From Agrypnia vestita (taxonomy: Eukaryota; Arthropoda; Insecta; Trichoptera; Phryganeidae): 64,000 nucleotides of DNA. A model generated the notes under the pieces. It saw only the letters and a list, made by a program, of their open reading frames with translations, ran no database searches and was not told the origin of the DNA. Each line of letters starts with the position of its first letter. Positions within the stretch are counted from its first letter, which is position 1. Below are positions 59,741-64,000 of the stretch, one piece after another. The DNA is taken from contig JADDOH010000482.1 in the NCBI GenBank assembly GCA_016648135.1, positions 62,001-126,000 on the forward strand, read 5' to 3'. The translations under genes were made by a program, and so were the position numbers.

Positions 59741-62700
59741 CTTAAAATGTATGTAATGGATGGATTTTAAATCCCACTCAAATGATTGGAAATGCCACTG
59801 AAAAAGCTAGCAAGCGTGTCTATTTATTATCAAATTATTCGTATAGATAATGAATAGAATTTCATATTTTAGTATTTACCTACTTAACCAAATAACTTCT
59901 ATGCACATAAAATAGTAAAATATTTATTAATTCATCTTTAATAAGTTGAAAATATACTGCTGCTTCCGTATGAAAAGTGTGCACATTTTATAAAGCAAAT
60001 TCGATACGTCCATGAAATGTGGGCATTGAAATGGATAGAAAACTTTTTTTGGATTTTCTAAAAATATATTCACATGATCCGTATCGTTACATCTCCAAAA
60101 GGTGTACTTTTGGCTACATGAATTAATTTTTATGTTTGACGAAAATCAGAATATAAACTCAATGAGGGGATGAGTCAGGATCTGGGTGCGGTGAGAATGA
60201 GTGAAATGGATTAAACCTTAAGGAACATTTGAAGTGAAATGCAGCAACGTGATGCTTACTAACTTGTGTTCAGTAAAGTGTATTTTTACTAAATATCTTA
60301 ATATTCACAGAATGCAATTTGAGCAGCATTCCACATGTTACCATTGCTAGTCATTTATAAAATAAGATTAATTTAAGTTTAGATTTTATATAAACATTAC
60401 GATAAATGGATTATTATTATTTTTACACAATTCCTTTGGTTCATCAGTGTTTGTACGAGAGTTAGATTATCCTACGAATAAGTAGTCCACGAAATTGTTA
60501 AGGTTTAAAATAAATAAAACAGTTTGCCTTTATGATAATCAACCATTTATTATTATAACAACATACTTAAATAAATACAGTCATATTGGATTCTGTGTAA
60601 TCAGCCCTTACACGAATTTTAAATGAGGTAATTTATTTTATTTTAATGGCATGTGTTTTACTCGAAATAAGATGAAGTATATACACCACAATTAAAAACG
60701 TCTAAAAAATTTACCTATTGGTAATTAATTTAAATAATTATTTTAAATATTAAAATTATATAAAACGTTATCTTCCCATCCATTTAATTTAGGTAATATA
60801 ATATATATTGAGGATAAATCAGAGCGCCAGTCGCCTTAAAATTATTAAAAACATGTTTAAAGAAATGACCACACCTTAAAAAATGTTATTAAAAAAATCA
60901 AACATATGTTTAATATCCTGTTTATATGGAAAAAAGGTACAATTTCCTTGCAAAATAAACATCTTAAAACCCTTTTCTGCATAAACAGAACAAGAATTTA
61001 AACTATTTTCTAATATAACATGTGTGATAAACTATTTGGTTAATTTGAAATATTATTCAAACAAAAACTTTTTTACCGTGGCTAATGAATTGAGATACAG
61101 ATGGGACCTAGCTATGTTATTAAACATTAAAAATGTCAAAATTAACTTGTATAAATCCAATGTTTCGAAAGCCATGAATGGAGTGCCTACGTTATACAAA
61201 TTCTATAATACTCGGAACGGACTGAAAGCAATTTTATGGGCTATGTATGTACGTCTATCTACCTATTTAAAAAAGTAAATCATCAGTTGTTTTAAGCAAG
61301 GTCATTTTGATTTCTGAGCTTGACAGATATCTGTAACCATTCGTGCATATTCTTACCATGGATGAAATGAACTGTGACAAAGAAGCCAAAGAGCTAAATA
61401 ATCGAAATCTGGAGTGCATTCAACCAAAATGCTTGGCGATGAATTACTTAAAAAAATTTTATACCTGATACATAAACGAATTCTTGATGCTTTCAATAGC
61501 CTTAGTGTGATGATGTTTGAATGTATCCCTGAGAAACTCAGGAATTATCACCATATTTTCAAAATTATTAGATCTGATATATAATATCCGTCGCTGGTGT
61601 AAGAACGACTTATTTATTTTAATTGTAATAAAATATGAAAACAATCCTTGTATTAAAAAACCCTCGCTTGAAATGAGTTGTTACCATGTAAATAAAAGTG
61701 GATTAATATAATTAAAAGCGTAATTTGCACTTTGCCTTCATTGCTTTGCAAGCCTCGGACCAATCTTTGTTTGATTCTAGCACATAAGGTAAAATAATAA
61801 TTTGACCATTATTGGCTTACACCATGTTGACTAAAATATATTTTGTATTTGAATGTCACAGTGAAATATACTTCTAGTCATTCATTTATTAAATATTTGC
61901 AGCTGCAACATATATATGTTAGGTAGATATTGTATCTCCCGATTACATTTTAGATTGATATTACAATACACATAAATATGGCTAGAGCTGTAAGATCAGG
62001 AAATCTTGCGTTTTTACACTTCAGTAACAAACAGAATGAGATATATGGCTCATGTCATATCTTAACTAACTTTCATAATAATAGAATTTTTATTCAATCA
62101 GGGATGTTTTAAGGTGCGAACTTTCTAAACCTTAGTGGGCCAGGACTGTAGAAGCTTGGCACGCAATCAGGGCTAGTAAATATACTAAGCGTAGAATTGT
62201 AAAATATTTATTGGAAATGTGTTTTTTAAAATGTTATTTTGATTTAAAGATATGAAAGTGCCCAGTGGCACTATAATTTAGAAAATAAACACACCTAGTA
62301 TTTTTTTGAATTTGTTATTATCTTCATTAATTTATTAATAGTAGTAATGATTTATTGAAAGTAAACAAAAGGGCACATACCTACATAAAAAAATCCACAT
62401 TTCTTAAGACCTCCCTGACGGTTATTCAATTTTAATCAGATATTTTAATACAGAGCGATAATTATATTGAAATATTCCAATTATTAGAATGTGTTGGCTC
62501 AGAAATTCAGTGATTTAAACACAATTTAGGTTCAGCTGAAAATATACAAACCATTTGTAAGAAACACATTTGACATTTAAACAATTCAGTCACATGGTTG
62601 GCCAATTTGTAAGTGATAAAAGTTATGTAAAAACTTTATAACTTTATATATATACGACATATCATTTGCTTTATAAAGATTGAAATTACACCAAATTTCT

Positions 62701-64000
62701 GCCTCAGTAAGATAGGAAGTATGTACCTATAATAATGGAAATGCGTAATCTCCAATTACCTACAAATGTTGAAGAAGAATATTATCCAAAACACTATATT
62801 ATATTATATTTAGATTATTTACAAGTGTAAATGGATTTTGGATTATATTAAGTTATTTGAATTATCTTTTATTGTATTAAAATTAATGTTATTCAATCTC
62901 ACACCCAAATCTCAAAAGCAAATTTGGATTCCTCAAGTAAATTTTAAACATTTGAAAAAACAACACCTTCAACCAAGATAGATCTCAATCTTGAATAAAC
63001 GAGTTCAAAAATGTAATAACTGTATTTATCATTGATATAAAATAATCCGGACAACTCATTCTACAGTAATGCATAATGCAATATCAACATAAAAATCTAT
63101 TTTGATATATAAAGCATTTTTTGTGATTCCTATATTAATTTATTAGAAAATACATTTATTTATAGGGAATGCAAAAACTTTATATATATTTTTGGTAAGA
63201 GCATTCGATTAAGAATTTCATTTATGGTGTTTGGTTATTAAAAAAATACATCATACATCAGAATAAAATATAATAGAGGGATTTTAATTAAATACATATA
63301 ACAATATATGTACATTTAAGAGTGCCATTGGGTCATAGTGATTATAATCTTGTTTGTGTATATATACAATTTTGTTTATCTTACTCTAAATAGTGTGAAT
63401 GATTCAATACTCTGGAGATATTAAAAATTACTTTGTAAAATGAGGTGTTTAATAAATGTTTTTAAAATATTGTATTGTGTTAATTTCTGTTTGGTGTAAG
63501 GCGTCAAAAATATATGGCCTAAAAATTAAATATCTATTTAAAAAATATTAAATTCTATTCCACCTGTCATGCAATTACATATTTCATTTTAGATCTCCAT
63601 AGTAAAGAAACATTTGAAATATTATTTTAGAATTTCTATTATTGAGCTCTTTGAAAATATTGCTGAACAGCTGGTACAACAGAAGCTGGCATGATAAGTG
63701 CAACACCCTTTAAAATTGTTGAAAAAAAAAGCAAGTATGTATTGGAAAATAGGACAAAAGTTTGAGGCCTTATGTGTGCTTACATATACATACACACTTA
63801 TTTCTCAAAATCTTTCAAACAATTTTTGACTAAGGCTCCTAGGATAGTGAAACAAGTGGAAATAGAACATAGATAACCATTGTTATTATAATCGCTACAA
63901 TGATAATGAATCAACAAATATGTTTTAAAGTTTTATTGCTGTGTGTTATTTGTATATAATAAAATTATTTAAGTGACCAGGAACTTGTCAAATGATTTCT

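Larger units (their letters stand above)
57875..64000. other. Downstream flank without a recognisable gene
   Basis: Contains the unresolved 3' UTR of the channel gene, one MITE (58571-58998) and a SINE fragment (59698-59740). Beyond about 59.8 kb I see only AT-rich sequence. The short open frames at 61024-61278 and 61459-61711 show no family resemblance. Confidence 0.75.

Noticed and set aside
61024..61278. 84-codon open frame downstream of the channel as a separate gene
   Set aside because: The composition is that of the AT-rich background and the translation resembles nothing known. No splice or promoter evidence supports it.

Overview
This is a 64 kb piece of an AT-rich, transposon-littered insect genome. 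The one protein-coding gene I can recognise lies on the + strand and fills most of the window. It is a Cys-loop ligand-gated anion channel of the pH-sensitive chloride channel type (pHCl; Drosophila pHCl-1 is the closest family I recognise). The assignment to insects rests on the channel sequence. The order (beetle, lacewing, moth, bug) cannot be fixed from the sequence alone.

Gene layout: the visible exons are E1 7336-7400, E2 19637-19940, E3 20961-21101, alternative E4a 35221-35373 or E4b 35996-36148, E5 41452-41666, E6 47604-47654, E7 51016-51084 and terminal E8 57728-57874. Every junction has GT-AG boundaries and the phases join cleanly. Together they encode about 380 residues: most of the ligand-binding domain with its Cys-loop, M1, M2 with the anion-selective Pro-Ala-Arg motif, M3, a short M3-M4 loop, M4 and the C-terminus. 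The signal peptide and N-terminal exons are not visible and must lie upstream of 7336, probably outside the window. All else inside 7.4-57.7 kb is intron.

The most notable feature is the tandem pair E4a/E4b. Both are 153 nt, share phases, and encode the same pre-M1/M1/start-of-M2 segment. They differ at two amino acids but at about 29 synonymous codons, the signature of an old duplication held by purifying selection and probably spliced mutually exclusively. The 622-nt intron between them contains a perfect 17-bp complementary pair. A segment near 50.8 kb resembling the channel's last helix and C-terminus may be a decayed second terminal exon.

Introns and flanks hold many mobile-element remains. 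These include a dead mariner with both inverted repeats (44.66-45.96 kb), an internally deleted Tc1/mariner-like element (about 53.6-54.06 kb), the start of another transposase (40.38 kb), three 3'-end fragments of non-LTR retrotransposons, a Helitron-like end with an internal 130-bp minisatellite (38.0-38.77 kb), a tRNA-derived SINE family, and several MITE/foldback families. There are also two remarkable perfect palindromes (5605-5642 and 55755-55807).

The flanks 1-7335 and 57875-64000 show no recognisable gene. I found no viral, CRISPR or bacterial-type system.
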